Part shown: positions 8,924 to 19,848 of the stretch, piece by piece | Numbering within the stretch: the first letter of the stretch is position 1 | How the letters are laid out: every line of letters begins with the position of its first letter | NCBI GenBank assembly: GCA_907163375.1 | Contig: CAJQUW010003017.1 | Span: 186,001 to 250,000 of the forward strand | Reading direction: 5' to 3' | DNA: 64,000 nt | DNA from: Prostheceraeus crozeri | Lineage: Eukaryota > Platyhelminthes > Polycladida > Euryleptidae | Notes under the pieces: generated by a model | What the model saw: only the letters and a program-made list of their open reading frames with translations | The model's database searches: none | What the model was told of the DNA's origin: nothing | Program-made: the position numbers and the translations under genes

Positions 8924-10396
8924 ATGGAAAGTGAAAATAAGGACTCGTTTCTAATCTACTTGCCCAGTAATGCTTCTATGAATAAATTTCCCAAAAATAA
9001 ACCATCAGACTATCGAGTAGAATTAAATCGCCCACTACATTTAGAAGGTGAATGGGAGGTTGGCGTTTCTAGTATTTGCTATGATAGAAATATTCAGAAT
9101 GTGAATGATTTGGAAGAAATGATATTGACTCCTCGCACCCATGATGGAATAACGATGAATAATGCATTCCAGTTCCCATACAATTTAACGTCAGATGGAA
9201 AGTGGAACTATGAATGGATTCAGATAAGATCAGATTATTATGGTCCATTTGGGAATGAGAAAATTATTAAGGCGTTCAATAGTGGTAATACTTCCATCAT
9301 GAAGATAAAGGATCAGAAAGTTTATGAGTTTACTATCTATCATTGGAGTGGGAGACAGTTCCTTCGCTTTCATTCTTTTACTAAAGGTCTTACACTGAGG
9401 TTGGATAATGAATTCTATCCACATCTCGGTTTTGGCCATGGACTACATCTAACGTCAATTGCTACTGCAAATGTTAAAAAAGTTTATTAAAATCGAATCA
9501 ACAAATTTCATTATAAATTTAAAATATTTGATGAAGATGGTGTAGAATGCGAAGAACGCATCATTTTGAAAAAGAGTAGTGTTCAACCTTTATCACTTAT
9601 TGAGTTAGTAAAACGATGGAATGAGACTGTGGGTAGGAAGTACGGAGAGAAAACTATGGCGGAGAAGGATAAGTTGGTTATTCAGAAATATAATGACAAA
9701 CTTACAGTTTATTTCTCTCCAACCTTGCGTCATTTTGTAAGACATTATACACCTATTATTGGAAGCGGTCTGGTGTATGCTTCTCATGAATATCACACTA
9801 AAGCTGATTCAGTTAATGATGAATGGTGGGTGGACATCTATGGTGATCGCATCAAGAAAATTTACCAGTCTTATGAAGAATCTAAAGTTGCTATCAATAT
9901 AATGCCGCGTCTATATCATACAGTTGAAAGCTTCATTCATGTAGTAAATCCTTATATACAAGAGAAGTTGAAGCATGTGATGAAAAGTAAATATGATGTA
10001 AAGACACACCACATTTCGTTTTCAATTGAAAATCAACGTGTTGTTCTGAAACTGGGTGATGACATTCAATGTCTATTGAGTAAAAATTTGAAAAAACTCT
10101 CTGGTTTTTCAATGCTACAAACTGTGTTTACTGCTGCGCATGCGATTGGTATAGAAACACCAATGACACTTGATAAACATGAAGAGCACCTTAACATTCA
10201 AAGTGATTTGATTCTACCTATTTCTGTTGGTGAGAAAAAAGAATACATTTTACGTGATTTCATTCATGATAAAGACGCTTCATATGGAATAGTCGAGAAG
10301 ATGTTTGAATCTATTTTCTATCATCCCGTCGTCAAACAAACTATACCCTCTATTGCTATCAAAATACCAATGGTTTACAAGAGTGCATCCATGTGA
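8924..10396 (+). pseudogene. Putative minor capsid protein, copy 2, one frameshift
   Basis: The N-terminal frame (8924-9490) has the family signature FLIYLPSNASMNKFP and LEGEWEVGVSSICY. It ends in ...YPHLGFGHGL before a stop at 9490. The C-terminal frame (9566-10396) continues with the internal repeat of the same beta-rich design (ISFSIENQRVVLKLG). The two frames together give about 490 codons, the usual family length, so a single gene with a shift between about 9470 and 9566 is likely. An AATAAA at about 10,464 could serve as polyadenylation signal. It converges with the minus-strand PolB gene. Confidence 0.6.
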
Positions 10397-10622
10397 AAGA
10401 TACTAAATCCCTCGTAACTTTAGTGTTTCAGAAAACAAAGTGAAGTCATTGTGATATGTTTATTGAAATAAAAATATGTGTATGAAAAAGTCTTTTCACA
10501 GATATAGGGGGAATGGGCTAACTGTAGGCATATATTCACAAGGAAGAAACGATCTCATGCGATACATAAAACAGCAATGTTTCTCTACAGAAATGAACAT
10601 GAAAATACTAAGTTAAGGATGA

Positions 10623-13600
10623 TTATGCTAAGACGTCTCCTGAATGTGGTAGTGTGAGTTTAATTCCTTTGGGTGGTGGTATGTTTGTGTCAGGATGTCC
10701 ATGTGGAAGATATATGTTATGTTCTAACCAGCACCTCTTATCCTCCCATGCTGAAAGCGCCCGTTTCCTAAAAGTATGAGTTTTGATCTCATGCGACTTA
10801 GATTTTAAGATTGTCATATTGACAAGCGTTATATTTTTATTTCTATAGGCTTCCCTGAAATTTTTATGTTTCATGTTAGAGACCAATGATCTTGATATGT
10901 CTTTAGCGCGCTTAATACTATCGTCTCTATCCTTTAATTTCATACTGTACATTTTTGGTCGGAGGAGAATCATTTCATCTATTTCCTTCCTTGCTGTCTC
11001 ATCCTTAAAGCAGCCAAGTTTTGCCTTATTTTTGATGGAGTAGAGTGGGTGATCAGTAGGATAATTTGATGTATCAAAATATCTTTCTAAAGATTTTCCT
11101 ACTTCATTGAAATTTAAATCTTTTTGAGTGGTAATACCTAAGAAGAAACTATCTGTATCACCACTAAACAAACGAACCTCTTTTACGAGAGGACATGGTT
11201 TTAGTATTTTATGAAAGAATTGGTACATTTCAAGCTTAGAGTAATCTAGTACAGCTTGGCCAATATAGATGGGCTTGCACAACTCAACTTCAGATTTTAT
11301 CATTTTAACACCTACAAGGTCCTCATCGATAATGTCTCTATCGATAAATAGAAGTGATGAGACCAATTTCTTAAATTTTTTAACATCATTGACTAGTTTA
11401 TAGTTTACACGTTTTCTAACATCCTCCATCGTCTTACCAAATAGACTATTATTCTTATACTTATAAAAATCCTTTTTAAAATTATTTTGGGCTAGTGCAC
11501 GTTTCTGGCTGTTGCTATCAATATATGGTTTGAGGAAGGCTTTCTGTCTAAATTTAATAATGCGGTGAACTCTTTTTAAAATCATACCCATTTCTAAATA
11601 AAATTTTAAGATGCTAAAGTGAACTAGATAGTTTTCCTTATCATACTGTGTTAGTAAAAGTTTGCGGCAAGGCTTATAGTCGGGTTGACCGCATGATTCT
11701 AAATCTTTATGAAATTGTTTCATAAAGTCGGAAAACATATCTTTGGTCACTTCACCTGATTCGGGTGCGAGTGGAAAATCTACGGTTTTATGTTTAATAT
11801 TATTTGGATAGATTAGATCTATCTCAAAATAATATCCCAATCACCTTCATCTGGAATTGCTAGTATGTTAGAAGGGTTGGAGAGATGCTGAATTTCACTA
11901 TCATCTAACCAGCTAAACTCAGAGTGAGGGAGTGGTTTGGATAGTGAACTACCATATAAATTATTTTGGTCATAATACTTAAGATGAGTCTGATCATTAC
12001 CTACTAATTTTGATTTTAACCTATGTATATTTACAAATGTGAGACCACCGCGAATTCCTCGCTCAAATAAATTATACATCTCTGGATCTTGTAAGAGATG
12101 AATGGTCTCACCAGTCATTTTAAAAGCAGACTTAAATGACATGGCTGGCAGACTGACAAAGTGGACGGGATCTAACTTATCTTCTTCTAATGCCACTCGT
12201 CGAAACTCCTGAAATACATCAGCCAGCAAAAATACATCTAACTTAAGATAGGCAATCATATATTCGCCAAATGTGTGGCAGTCAAATTTTATCCATGCAT
12301 CTTGTGCATGATCATAATCTTCGGTCGTACATTCTGCGCCGGTCAAATCATTTTTAAATTTATCTATGGGTGGAAGAGAAGTCTCGCCGAGTTTACTAAT
12401 CGCATCAAAATATGCATATGGAAAGACTCCTTTCCGTGTGATGACTTCATCGGTTAGATTTGGATATTGTTTCTTAAGATTTTGTGTTAGTGGAAGAGAC
12501 TTTAGATTTTGTACGAGAGAGGCCAGTGATGCAGTCATAAATTGGTAGGAATCTAAAAATTTTATATCAAAATAGACCGTCTTATTTTCTTTAGTTTTAT
12601 CAACAGGCACTTTTGCTGTCATGGCCATAAACTTCTCTCTCGTTTGTGCTATTACATCAAGCTTCCACTCTTTCATTTGACCTAAACCTCCTTTTATTAT
12701 CATATGACTGTCGTAGCCCTTGAAATTATGGAAAATGACGGGTAATGTACGCCGTTTCATCCTAAGTGAAAAATTGCATTTTGAACATAGTGCGTTTCTA
12801 AATTTACCAGTGATGTGATCATGGTCGCGCACTTTCTTAATCTTATCATCATCAAATGTTTTCCTACATTTGAGGCAAACGTTGCAACTATCAAATTTTG
12901 CTTGATCATCTGCTGTCATATGCAATGATCTGCGATAGAGTTCACCATCATACTTTTGTTGAAATTTTACAGCCTGTTCGAGGAATTGTAGGAATTGGTA
13001 AATACAATCCTCACCTTGCCAGACGTGCATTTTATTTTTTCTATTTTGTAAATGGTCATGCCATACTTCATAGCAGGAAATGGCTGCTGCTCTATGGGTG
13101 TTATCATCGATATAGCATTCGATGTCAGCATAGATGACACGAAGAGGACTTAGTTCATCGCCATTCTCTCTATATGAAAACTCCTTATCTTTGGGCATGC
13201 GCTCCATTTGTAGTTTACCTCGCTTACACCATTCGTAATGAGTTTCAAATTTGTTTTTACTCCTAAAGTTGCGAATGCATCTGTCACAGTAATAAATCTC
13301 TGATGAGGTAGAACTTCTTGAGTGGTGGTATAAGCGAGAAATTTTGGGAATACCGCAGTAGTGCCATTCCTCACTATCATCCTGTCTTACTAATAAAAGG
13401 TTGACAACGTGGTCATAACAACTCGAACGCGAGTTGTAGCGGACACCCTTCAATGCCTTTTCCCAAACATGGAGAACTATTTTGATGTTGTTCAATTTTT
13501 CAAATTTTTTTATATCTTTATTTTCATATCTTCACTATTGCAGTCATCAAACTTTAATTCATTCTCCCACTGTTGATACTTACTCTTACGATATCGGCTA

Positions 13601-14628
13601 TTCTGTACATCATTATAGTGGAGAATGGAGAGGACGGCATACTTAAAACAGTGCGATTCGCAATCTACAGAAATGACAGCTGTTTTATTTTTTAAATTTT
13701 TCGGAAGTTTAAAGGAGCCTCGCCCAGAGTAGTTCTCTAATAAAGTGACTTTAATCATGGCGGTCTCAATACCATCAAAAACGAGACCACTATTACGCTC
13801 GTTAAATTTATCTATGTTTAATTTTAACCCTTGGATATGAAAATTTATCCAAGACTCGCAGTCTACAACTTCGGTTGCAGGAGAGGAGGGTATGTGGAAC
13901 TCCAACCTCTTTACTATTTGACCAGTATGGTGGTCGATTTTTGCATTTTTTATTTTGAGATAGATGAGCGCCTTCATTCTAAAATTGGCTAAATTGTTGA
14001 AGAGCGCACCAATCAAAGATGAATTTTGATGAAACCATTCTTCAAAGTCAATAATGGTTTCTGAGGATTCCATCTGGTAGTTCCTCACTAAATTATTTAT
14101 CGACACTTCAGAGAGTCGGATAGAGGAGGTGCTGTCAGTATAACTATCGTCACTGTGTGTATGTTGAAGTCTATGTGAAGATAGTTCAAAATGTGACTCA
14201 AAAGACTGAATGCATAAATCGCAAGAAAAGGAGACCACGTTAACAGAATCATCCCCACCTTCGGAGATTGATGCTGACTTAGGTCTACAAACACCTCGCT
14301 TGATGTGTCGGACGAGATCACGCTTCCTCGTGAAGATGTGTCCACAGTCCGCACATTCCCGATCGTTGCATTCCCGCGACAATGTTGACATGGAGTCGCT
14401 GTTGTCATCCGACTCGCTCGAGATGGGACTGGTATCACCTGAAAGAGAAATCATTCTTTCATCTCTGTTGAAGTCTCAGTGTATTGTTACAACCTACCTT
14501 GACTCAACAATTCTAAACTTTCCTCGAGAAGGGAGGGCGTTGGTGATGAAGTTGATGCCTGAAATTGAGGAAGATGCTATTAGCCACACGTTTGAGGGAG
14601 ATGAGTGAAGAAATTTTCAACTTACCAT
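10623..14628 (-). pseudogene. Protein-primed type B DNA polymerase, three frame pieces, 5' introns
   Basis: Fragments 14438-13510, 13495-11819 and 11840-10623 are successive parts of one PolB. The first has two C2H2 fingers (CADCGHIFTRKRDLVRHIK; CDLCIQSFESHFELSSH) and the N-terminal AVISVDCESHCFKYAVLS block. The second has the exonuclease VIYADIECY, a finger with VRDHDHITGKFRN and HNFKGYDSHM, and polymerase motif A region YYDQNNLYGS. The third has motif B (YKNNSLFGKTMEDV) and motif C (GDTDSFFLG). Frame breaks lie at about 13,500 and 11,835. ATG 14628-14626 sits at the end of exon 1, followed by introns 14625-14559 and 14497-14439. The enzyme would replicate the linear element from a terminal protein. 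Confidence 0.88.
14439..14625 (-). other. Two short introns in the PolB 5' end
   Basis: Intron 1 runs 14625-14559 (ATG|GTAAGT ... AATTTCAG|G). Intron 2 runs 14497-14439 (AAG|GTAGGT ... CTCTTTCAG|GTGAT). Exon 2 is 61 bases. Reading from ATG through exon 2 into exon 3 keeps the frame exactly and extends the acidic Ser-rich start of the polymerase. Borders are GT-AG with pyrimidine tracts. This is sequence-based prediction without transcript evidence. Confidence 0.65.
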
Positions 14629-14690
14629 TTCAGCGAAATTATGTTTAAGGTTGATTCTTCAACAAGATAGAGACTTCACTCAAATTTGGA

Positions 14691-14776
14691 ATTCACGAGA
14701 GAGCAGTTCACTTGTACGCCTCAAATATAGAATTCGCCAGAGAACACTTCACTTATACGTCTCAAAGACAGAGTGA
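14691..14776. repeat. Imperfect direct repeat (2 x about 43 bp) in a divergent promoter region
   Basis: Two copies start with GAATTC and share CAGAG-A-CA-TTCACTT-TACG-CTCAAA. They lie between the minus-strand PolB start and the plus-strand gene at 14907, next to TATA-like sequence (TATGTATAC at about 14,800 and TTTATACTTAAG at about 14,857). They could be promoter elements shared by both genes. Confidence 0.5.
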
Positions 14777-14906
14777 AATGACACGAATGTCACTTTACAT
14801 ATATGTATACTTTCATATTCATCATTCATTGGCTGTCCATTCTGATTGGTTGCTTGTTTATACTTAAGAATTAGGAAACATTTCAAAGTTATTATTCACA
14901 GTCATC

Positions 14907-15356
14907 ATGACAAGCCCTCCGACAACGCCGAACACAAAATTCTCTTCTCCATGCTCAACACCAAAGGCGCTCGTTGCACCAAACGCTCCAACGAAGGGGA
15001 AGGTAGAGAAGGTGTACCGACTCGACAATATCAGAAAGTTGTCATTAGCAGCGGATGACGAAGAGGAGAGTGTATGTGAGAAGGAGTGTCCCGACTCAAG
15101 AGGCGTGAGGTGGAAGTATCTGCAGTACGATACTGATGATGTGATGGAGATCACCAGCACCAAATTCCTCCACCAATTATGGGAATGGTACACCCCTAAC
15201 TCCCAGCCACGAACTATGGCGGAGTGGGAGTACATCGACAAAGTGAGGCTCGCGGTAGAAGAACGATTGAAGCAAGTGAACTGTTTTTGTGATCTATGTG
15301 AAGCCAGACTCTGGGACGATATTGACGATGAAGACCTTTTGAAATACATGCCATAA
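14907..15356 (+). CDS. Acidic unknown protein, divergent from PolB
   Basis: The 149-aa product begins with a Pro/Thr/Ser-rich low-complexity stretch (about 1-30). It then has a charged region with a DDEEESVCEKECPDSRG segment, a Trp-rich middle (FLHQLWEWYTPN) and a Cys pair CFCDLC near residue 130. I recognise no family. A TATA-like sequence stands about 45-50 bases upstream, and the stop overlaps an AATAAA signal (15353-15359), which supports a real, compactly organised gene. It may be an early regulatory protein, but nothing in the sequence proves this. Confidence 0.55.
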   Translation: MTSPPTTPNTKFSSPCSTPKALVAPNAPTKGKVEKVYRLDNIRKLSLAADDEEESVCEKECPDSRGVRWKYLQYDTDDVMEITSTKFLHQLWEWYTPNSQPRTMAEWEYIDKVRLAVEERLKQVNCFCDLCEARLWDDIDDEDLLKYMP

Positions 15357-15945
15357 TAAAGTTTTATTTCGTATTATCTTTGCTTTTATACTGACTTACT
15401 TGAATGGGGCTTCAGTGGATGATTTAACCATGTATACTTTTTCATTTGGGAATAGTAGCACATTTAGTTTAACTTGTAAATCTTATAACATTTCATATGG
15501 ATGATAATGGTAGATGAAATAGTGTTAAATAAAATTAAGATAGCTTACATGATTCTGGGATAGCAATCGACTGCGATCCATGTGTAAAGAGCTTGTTAGA
15601 CTACGGAAGAGAGAAGTGTGTTATGTTGCGTGTGGCGCGTGAGTGTCCTCCCATTTCATTCCATTCATCAATTCATCTCATTGATAGAGACAGGTAGAAC
15701 TCATGGTTCTCATTACGTATGCAATGGATAGTTTATAAGGCAACCTTCGACTGTTGGGTAAATGTCGCCCTGGCGCGAATGCATACTACGTTGAGACAGA
15801 GGCAATCACTTGCAAACATGACGCAGAGAGGTTTAACAAGATTGACCATTGCCGAATGTCCCTTGCGGTATACATAGCTACGGGTTTCACCGCCGCCCTT
15901 TACAGGAACGCCCGTCGAAAGGAAGTTTTACACCGAACTTCATTT
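15357..15945. other. No recognised gene
   Basis: The stretch holds the 3' end of the previous gene and AT-rich sequence. I see no long coding frame with family resemblance. The minus-strand frame of the first 141-bp repeat extends slightly into it. Confidence 0.4.
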
Positions 15946-16086
15946 GCAACGTTCAAGTTGACTGATAGCAGATTCAAATTAATGATAGTATTCGCCAGTC
16001 TAAAGACTGCCCAGGGCAAACCGCGAGGAGGTTCTATCATGTCTTGCCCCATGGTGACCCTTATGAGAGCCGGTGGTTCGTTCTCG
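15946..16086. repeat. 141-bp direct repeat, copy 1
   Basis: It begins GCAACGTTCAAGTTG and ends GGTTCGTTCTCG, and matches 16427-16567 with only a few differences. On the minus strand one frame (TMGQDMIEPPRGLPWAVF) stays open in both copies. It follows the 3' side of the gene at 16372-16106. Confidence 0.85.
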
Positions 16087-16105
16087 GGGGTCTTCATCAG
16101 CAATC

Positions 16106-16372
16106 TTACTCCATACCGATTCTGCTGAGAGAGAGTCGAAACCGTTCAACCTCAGCAGTTTCGACTTCCATGCTAGTTGGTATGTGAGTGGAGGGTGGAA
16201 TGTAGCGCCATTCCATTGGATTGGCAATACTTGCTGTCATCGCATTGCCAATCTGAGCAAGATTGTTGTGGACTCTGTCTTGCTCCTCTATTCTAGCAAA
16301 TTCATTAAATAAATTTCGCGGTCTTAACTGCGGTCCGCGAGGAGAGCTGACTGCAGCGTTTGGTGTCTCCAT
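16106..16372 (-). CDS. Small unknown protein with own TATA box
   Basis: The 88-aa frame starts at ATG 16372, 32 bases after a TATATAAA box. It contains a basic Pro/Arg stretch (RGPQLRPRNLF), then a charged helix-like region (EFARIEEQDRVHNNLAQI). The stop TAA at 16108-16106 lies inside ATGGA|GTAAGA, a possible splice donor, so the protein may continue into the 141-bp repeat frame. No family is recognised. Confidence 0.4.
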   Translation of the reverse strand: METPNAAVSSPRGPQLRPRNLFNEFARIEEQDRVHNNLAQIGNAMTASIANPMEWRYIPPSTHIPTSMEVETAEVERFRLSLSRIGME

Positions 16373-16403
16373 GATTGAAATGAAATGAAATGAGAGGTAG
16401 TGG

Positions 16404-16411
16404 TTTATATA
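16404..16411 (-). promoter_or_regulatory. TATA box for gene at 16372
   Basis: The minus strand reads TATATAAA, 32-39 bases upstream of ATG 16372, in a GC-richer setting (GAGGGG just upstream). Confidence 0.55.
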
Positions 16412-16426
16412 CCCCTCTAATGTGAC

Positions 16427-16567
16427 GCAACGTTCAAGTTGACTGATAGCAGATTCAAATTAATGATAGTATTCGCCAGTCTAAAGACTGCCCAGGGCAA
16501 ACCGCGTGGAGGTTCTATCATGTCTTGCCCCATGGTGGCCCTTATGGGAGCCGTTGGTTCGTTCTCG
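16427..16567. repeat. 141-bp direct repeat, copy 2
   Basis: This is the second copy of the repeat at 15946-16086. On the minus strand it is preceded by a predicted 3' splice site (TATTTTCAG|ATACG at 16574), so it appears to be the last exon of the next gene. Confidence 0.85.
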
Positions 16568-16573
16568 TCGTAT

Positions 16574-17797
16574 CTGAAAATAGAAGGAAAAATAGATGAA
16601 ATTATGTTCAGGTGATAGAGATGATATTAACTTACCATAAATCAATTCAACCAGTTCGTTGAACCTTCGATGGTGGTGGCTGAGGCAAGTATTTGGCCAG
16701 CAGTTTCCGCTTGCGGTGGCGCAATTCCTTGATGTCACCATCATGTTTTATTGAGAGACGAAGGCAGCGCATCTCCGCCATCGCCCCATCGTAGCACTCG
16801 AATGTGGTATCCAAGTCCTCACTCTCAAGGATGACGCTGTCGACGATTCTGCTCTTGATGATGGGAATGTGGAGCGTTGTTTGTCTCTCCTCTTTCTTCT
16901 GGCTCTCAGTCAGGCTAGTCTTTAGTTGCTCAATTTTTAAATTTGACACCTCTTCCTGAGCTTTTAGTGATTTTATGTACGTCGCCTGCTCTTCAACTCG
17001 TTTTTCGCTGGCAAGCGCCCTTTCTCGGAAAGGTTCTAAGTTAATTACTTGGGTCTTGAGGGCCCGAATCTCGGCTACCTGACCCTTCAGGTGGAATTGT
17101 CATCCCTAAGGACCGAACATTCGTTTTTGTAACGAGTTAGCCCATCTTTTAATTTCGTGAGTGCATATTCCTGGCTCACTTTTGCGATCTGCTCATCCTT
17201 ATTCCAGCTGTTCATCTGCTGCTTAATCCCCTTCTTTACTGGGGAAGGTGCGATCACTTTCTTTTTCGGGGAAGACTGATTTGTCGTTTTTCCTATCTCT
17301 TCCGCGTTTTTAGTGATGACGACCTCCTCAGAATCGGAGTCATCTGAGCTGTCCAAATCGCTTAGTGGGCCCTTCTCTTCTGCTGTCGATGAGGTAGTGA
17401 CCGAAGCAGCAGGTTCCAAAATGGTTGCAATAGCCTCTTGTAGTGCTGCGTCTAGATCGACTGTTGCTTCGTTGAAGAAGGGTGCGATCACTTTGCCGAT
17501 GTCTGATGTCGTATAATTGTTAGCGTTTTTGACCGGACATTCGGCGTGGGCGATGTAATATGCCTCATGCTCCTTGCCTTTTAAAAATTTCAGGCAATGT
17601 GTACAGCCGGAAATAACGGCTCTTTCCTCGTGAAAGTGAGGAGTATTCTTATACTTGTTAATGTGGCGTTTGAATTCGCCGCCTCTCTTTATTTCTCCAC
17701 AAGAGCACCTTTTAAATAAAAATTTTGAGATGTCTCCAATTTTGTAACTTATGTATCTGTAAAGGAAGGATGAAATAGAATTGCTAACAGGCGACAT
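16574..17797 (-). pseudogene. Unknown gene with zinc-finger-like start, acidic middle and coiled coil
   Basis: Frame 17797-17087 has CSCGEIKRGGEFKRHINK followed by H-x-H residues, compatible with a zinc finger. An acidic Ser/Asp region (DLDSSDDSDSEE) and a Lys/Pro stretch come next. The frame changes at about 17,087 into a coiled-coil frame (HLKGQVAEIRALKTQVINL ... RVEEQATYIKSLKAQ) that runs to 16647. Past that, a splice donor at 16635 (TTATG|GTAAG) and acceptor at 16574 lead to repeat copy 2. It is either one gene with a frameshift or one with a further undetected intron. No function is recognised. It is the last gene before the terminal region of element A. Confidence 0.45.
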
Positions 17798-18589
17798 TGG
17801 CAGTCATTTTTATAATCATACAGCTAAATTGTGAGATTGGTGGAAAGTGTCGAACCTTTGAATCCGTTACAGGCATTACTCAGAGGGGATCTTATCCCAA
17901 CTCCAAGGCCTCGGCCCACAAATCCAACCTCCCGCGGACAGAGCGTGCGTCATATCACTGTGCTGGTATCCGGACCCTGATTTTGACATGAAAACCAGTG
18001 GATTGTTTACAAAGGTTGCAAATTCCAAGCCGAAGCTCGCCTCCCACAACTTTATAAATGTCTTAGTTGAATTCAGCCGGGTAGAAAACCCCAGAAAACC
18101 TCCAAAACTAGTGAATTTAAATTTTTCAACTTTTTAGCACTACCTATGAAATTTTATAAGTAGTCTATCACTTAGGGCAGGTCAATAGCGACCGAACCTT
18201 TATTGAATCAAGTCAAACGGACTTGTAGAAGCAAAGTTAGAAGCCTTTAAAGTTTTGGAGTCTTTTATGGCCTGGAGACGAAGGCCATCTCCTGGCTAAC
18301 CTCGAAGTCTGACGCCTTAGCTGATATCAGCAATGAAATTTTCTAAGTCGGTTTTTGACAGAAACCCGGAATTTGGAATGTCCGAAGATATCATCGGAGC
18401 TCAGAGAGACGACTTACCGTTGACAATATCTCGTCTTAATGACAAGTCTCTGTCGGTTCCCAGCTTATATAGTGTGTGGCGATCAGCTGATGACGTAATA
18501 CCCATCATCCAAATCTTTAAATCCGTCTATCTCCGGTTCTAGTGCTCCGATTGAGCTGGCAATATATTATTTCCATGTAGAATTGGACG
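17798..18589. other. Terminal region of element A, no gene seen
   Basis: Non-coding sequence between the last minus-strand gene and the minisatellite. I see no family match. It is likely part of the terminal inverted repeat or subterminal region, to be tested against the missing left end. Confidence 0.35.
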
Positions 18590-19640
18590 CTGAATCCGAA
18601 TCTGGCCTCCGTTTTCCCATCCGATGCTTCGTTTTGGCTCTACAGCCCACAGCCATCGCAAAAATTCTAACTCTGTCGTTTTTTCGAAAAATGTTGAACA
18701 TTTTTTCTCTCCGATTGACTTGAAACTCACCATGTTGATAGAGAATTTTATGCTGATTCCAAATCTGAAATCCGTTTTCCCATCCGATGCTTCGTTTTGA
18801 CGCTAGAGCCCAAAACGTCCAAAATTCTAACTCTGTCGTTTTTCGCCAATCTCCCAAAATCTTAAATGGCGTCTCACATCTAAGCGAAGACAGATATGAA
18901 CAAGCCGTTTCTTTCAGTGAATTTGTCTCACTCTTAGCTTTCAAACGAGCTATTGCACGACAAAATCCGTCCACTAGAAGCAAAGTTGGAAGGTCGGTGC
19001 CGGTGGGGGGGGGGACGTCAGCGAAAATTTTTCTCTCCGATTGCTTTCAAATTCACCATACAGATGCAGAATTTCACGCTGAATCCGAATCTGACCTCCG
19101 TTTTCCCATCCGATGCTTCGTTTTGGCGCTACAGCCCAAAACGTCCAAAATTCTAACTCTGTCGTTTTTTCGAAAAATGTTGAATATTTTTTCTCTCCGA
19201 TTGACTTGAAACTCACCATGTTGATAGAGAATTTCATGCTGATTCCAAATCTGAAATCCGTTTTCCCATCCGATGCTTCGTTTTGAAGCTACAGCCCAAA
19301 ACGTCCAAAATTCTAACTCTGTCGTTTTTCGCCAATGTCCCAAAATCTTAAATGGCGTCTCACATCTATACGAAGACAGATATGAACAAGCCGTTTGTTT
19401 CACTGAATTTGTCTCACTCTTAGCTTTCAAACGAGCTATTGCACGACAAAATCCGTCCACTAGAAGCAAAGTTGGAAGGTCGGTGCCGGGGGGGGGGGGA
19501 CGTCAGCGAAAATTTTTCTCCGATTGCTTTCAAATTCACCATACAGATGCAGAATCTCACGCTGAATCCAAATCTGGCCTCCGTTTTCACATCCGAGCAC
19601 TGCTTCCACTCGAAACATCCCATTTTCAACACAACATTCA
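18590..19640. repeat. About 487-bp tandem repeat with internal 165-bp subrepeats and poly-G tracts
   Basis: Two long units (about 18,590-19,075 and 19,077-19,560) and a partial third share CCGTTTTCCCATCCGATGC and AAAATTCTAACTCTGTCG. Each unit holds that module twice. Runs of 8 or more G occur near 19,010 and 19,488, with related ones near 19,735 and 19,803. Variable minisatellites are common in Polinton termini. Frames through the units are repeat artefacts. Confidence 0.8.
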
Positions 19641-19848
19641 TCAGATTTCACGAAAATCATCACACACTATAGCCTCAAGACAAAACCTGGCGGTCGCCCA
19701 AGTCCACCACGACACTCTGTCGTTTATCGAAGGGAGGGGGGGACGTCAGCGAACCTGGACCAACCTGGCCGGCACACCACGACAGACCTCTGTCGTTCCA
19801 GAGGGGGGGGGGGCGCGCCGGTCGGGTGTTCGCCGTTTACTTATTACT

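Larger units (their letters stand above)
1..19848. mobile_element. Polinton/Maverick-type element A (left end outside window)
   Basis: The gene set (PolB, chromodomain integrase, FtsK/HerA-type ATPase, adenain-like protease, F54H12.2-type capsid protein) is the Polinton/Maverick core. The left end lies before position 1. The right end is not proven. Polintons end in CT, and TTATTACT at 19,841-19,848 resembles the GCCCATTACT end of element B, so I place the border there provisionally. Many genes carry single breaks, which indicates a decaying endogenous copy. Base composition is less AT-rich than elements B and C, so this is a separate family. Confidence 0.7.

Noticed and set aside
11819..11840. 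Programmed frameshift in element A PolB
   Set aside because: The junction sequence is not a canonical slippery heptamer, and the gene has a second break, so simple mutation or indel is more likely.
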